Positions 63,113 to 64,000 of a stretch of DNA of 64,000 nt are shown in pieces. Position numbers and translations under genes: made by a program. The stretch covers positions 147,737 through 211,736 of the forward strand of contig NZ_JAAOTJ010000013.1 in assembly GCF_011297335.1 (NCBI RefSeq), given 5' to 3'. A model generated the notes under the pieces. That model searched no databases. It was not told the DNA's origin and worked only from the letters and a program-made list of their open reading frames with translations. This DNA is from Catellatospora methionotrophica. Its GTDB lineage: Bacteria > Actinomycetota > Actinomycetes > Mycobacteriales > Micromonosporaceae. Each line of letters starts with the position of its first letter. Within the stretch, counting starts at the first letter, position 1.

Positions 63113-63877
63113 ATGCAGACGACACTGACCGTCGCCGAGGGCGTGGCGGTGCTGCTGGCGGGCATGGCCGCGGGCGGCATCAACGCGGTGGTGGGCTCCG
63201 GCACGCTGGTGACCTTCCCGGTGCTGCTGGCCCTGGGCTACCCGCCGGTCGTCGCGAACGTCTCCAACACGGTCGGCCTGGTGCCCGGTTCACTCTCCGG
63301 GGCGTACGCCTACCGCAAGGAGCTCGCCGGGCAGCGCCCGCTGCTGCTGCGCCTGGGCACCGCCTCCGCGCTGGGCGCGCTGCTGGGCGCGGTGCTGCTG
63401 CTGTGGCTGCCGCCGGGCGCGTTCAAGGCGATCGTGCCGGTGCTGATCGGACTGGCCCTGGTGCTGGTGATCCTGCAGCCGAGGCTGGCCAGGTCGCTGG
63501 CTACGCGCCGCCCCGAGCGGGACCGGCATGTGGGCCCGCTGCTGCTGCTCGGCGTCTTCGGTGCGGGCGTGTACGGCGGCTACTTCGGCGCGGCCCAGGG
63601 CGTGCTGCTGCTGGGGCTGCTCGGCGTGCTGCTGTCCACCGACCTGCAGTGGGTCAACGGCATCAAGAACCTGCTGGCCGCGCTGGTCAACGGCGTCGCT
63701 GCGGTGCTGTTCATCGCCCTGGGCATGGTCTCCTGGCAGCCCGCGCTGCTCATCGCCGCGGGTTCGGTCGTCGGCGGCCTCATCGGCGGCCGCTGGGGCC
63801 GCCGCCTACCCCCCGCCGCCCTGCGCACCCTGATCGTCATCATCGGCCTAGCCGCCATGCTCCAACTCCTCACCTAG
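63113..63877 (+). CDS. TSUP family transporter (TauE/SafE-like)
   Basis: 254 residues from ATG 63113 (GGGGAAGG 10 bp upstream; a GTG at 63104 is too close to it). Hydrophobic throughout, about eight helices. The opening GMAAGGINAVVGSGTLVTFP and VANVSNTVGLVPGSLSGAYAY, and the mid-protein GVFGAGVYGGYFGAAQGVLL, are diagnostic of TSUP proteins. They export or import organic or inorganic sulfonates and related anions; substrate unknown. Confidence 0.9.
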   Translation: MQTTLTVAEGVAVLLAGMAAGGINAVVGSGTLVTFPVLLALGYPPVVANVSNTVGLVPGSLSGAYAYRKELAGQRPLLLRLGTASALGALLGAVLLLWLPPGAFKAIVPVLIGLALVLVILQPRLARSLATRRPERDRHVGPLLLLGVFGAGVYGGYFGAAQGVLLLGLLGVLLSTDLQWVNGIKNLLAALVNGVAAVLFIALGMVSWQPALLIAAGSVVGGLIGGRWGRRLPPAALRTLIVIIGLAAMLQLLT

Positions 63878-63963
63878 TCCGAAAACTTGAGGGTGAGTGG
63901 GCAGGCGGCAGCGTCTCGGCGTAGCGCAGCGGAGCCGGGACAGGGTTTGTCGTTGTATCGCGG

Positions 63964-64000
63964 TCAGGCGGCTGCCGGTTCGATGGTGACCTTGTAGCCG
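63964..64000 (-). CDS. 3' end of an unidentified gene at the right edge
   Basis: On the minus strand the window edge reads GYKVTIEPAAA followed by a stop (63964-63966). The start and rest lie outside. Too short to identify; whether it is a real gene is uncertain. Confidence 0.35.
   Translation of the reverse strand, partial: GYKVTIEPAAA

Noticed and set aside
63880..64000. Insertion-sequence end at the right edge
   Set aside because: Only 12 codons of the edge gene are visible and no inverted repeat or target duplication can be shown.

Overview
This is high-GC (about 72%) actinobacterial DNA. Large BTAD/AfsR-type regulators, RbpA, a CU044_5270-type sigma partner, an LppU/SCO3897-like protein, CebR-type cellulose operators and GTG starts all point to a soil actinomycete, most likely Micromonosporaceae. 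The genus is an inference. I saw no rRNA, tRNA, CRISPR array, prophage or intact insertion sequence.

Layout. (1) 1-6.1 kb: a truncated septum-formation-type lipoprotein, a DrrAB-like ABC exporter, a convergent AfsR-type regulator and a small divergent gene. Two sets of four direct repeats with identical 12-11-11 spacing sit before the exporter and before the small gene, so both look like targets of the regulator. (2) 6-25 kb: housekeeping and accessory genes, including a BASS-type transporter with a beta-lactamase-fold lipoprotein that has lost its catalytic residues, a secreted protein followed by an out-of-frame LPXTG sorting signal, a nucleotidyltransferase-methyltransferase fusion, katG, alpha/beta hydrolases, and an MFS pump facing its TetR regulator. 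(3) 25-32 kb: a second AfsR-type regulator, an MFS exporter, an ECF sigma factor with a SnoaL-like tail, and a second alpha/beta hydrolase. (4) 32-37 kb: a 1536-residue secreted GH87-type alpha-1,3-glucanase. (5) 37-46 kb: an ion channel, TrmO, a stand-alone putative deaminase with an HTH partner, an AraC-type regulator, a RelE/ParE-like toxin-antitoxin pair, an ECF sigma operon and hypothetical genes. (6) 46-58.5 kb: a TetR-acyltransferase operon, then a cellulose locus. (7) 58.6-64 kb: rbpA, a GNAT enzyme, a secreted M15-like coiled-coil protein, DinB, a sigma factor fused to a zinc-finger anti-sigma motif, a membrane segment and an extracellular CAP domain, a TSUP transporter, and the end of one more gene.

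The most striking system is the cellulose locus. A NarL-type histidine kinase (47030-48616) carries an extra C-terminal membrane helix, a Ser/Pro linker and a complete CBM2 cellulose-binding module that should face outside. It converges on a receiver-degenerate LuxR regulator and a canonical NarL response regulator. Next come a GH6-FN3-FN3-GH5-FN3-FN3-CBM3 cellulase and a CBM2-GH5 endoglucanase, each preceded by a TGGGAGCGCTCCCA-type CebR operator. This reads as a direct cellulose-sensing two-component system beside its likely output genes. The second system of note is the one-polypeptide sigma/anti-sigma/CAP sensor at 61515-62957. A dispersed family of about 65-bp palindromic elements (four copies) also runs through the intergenic regions.
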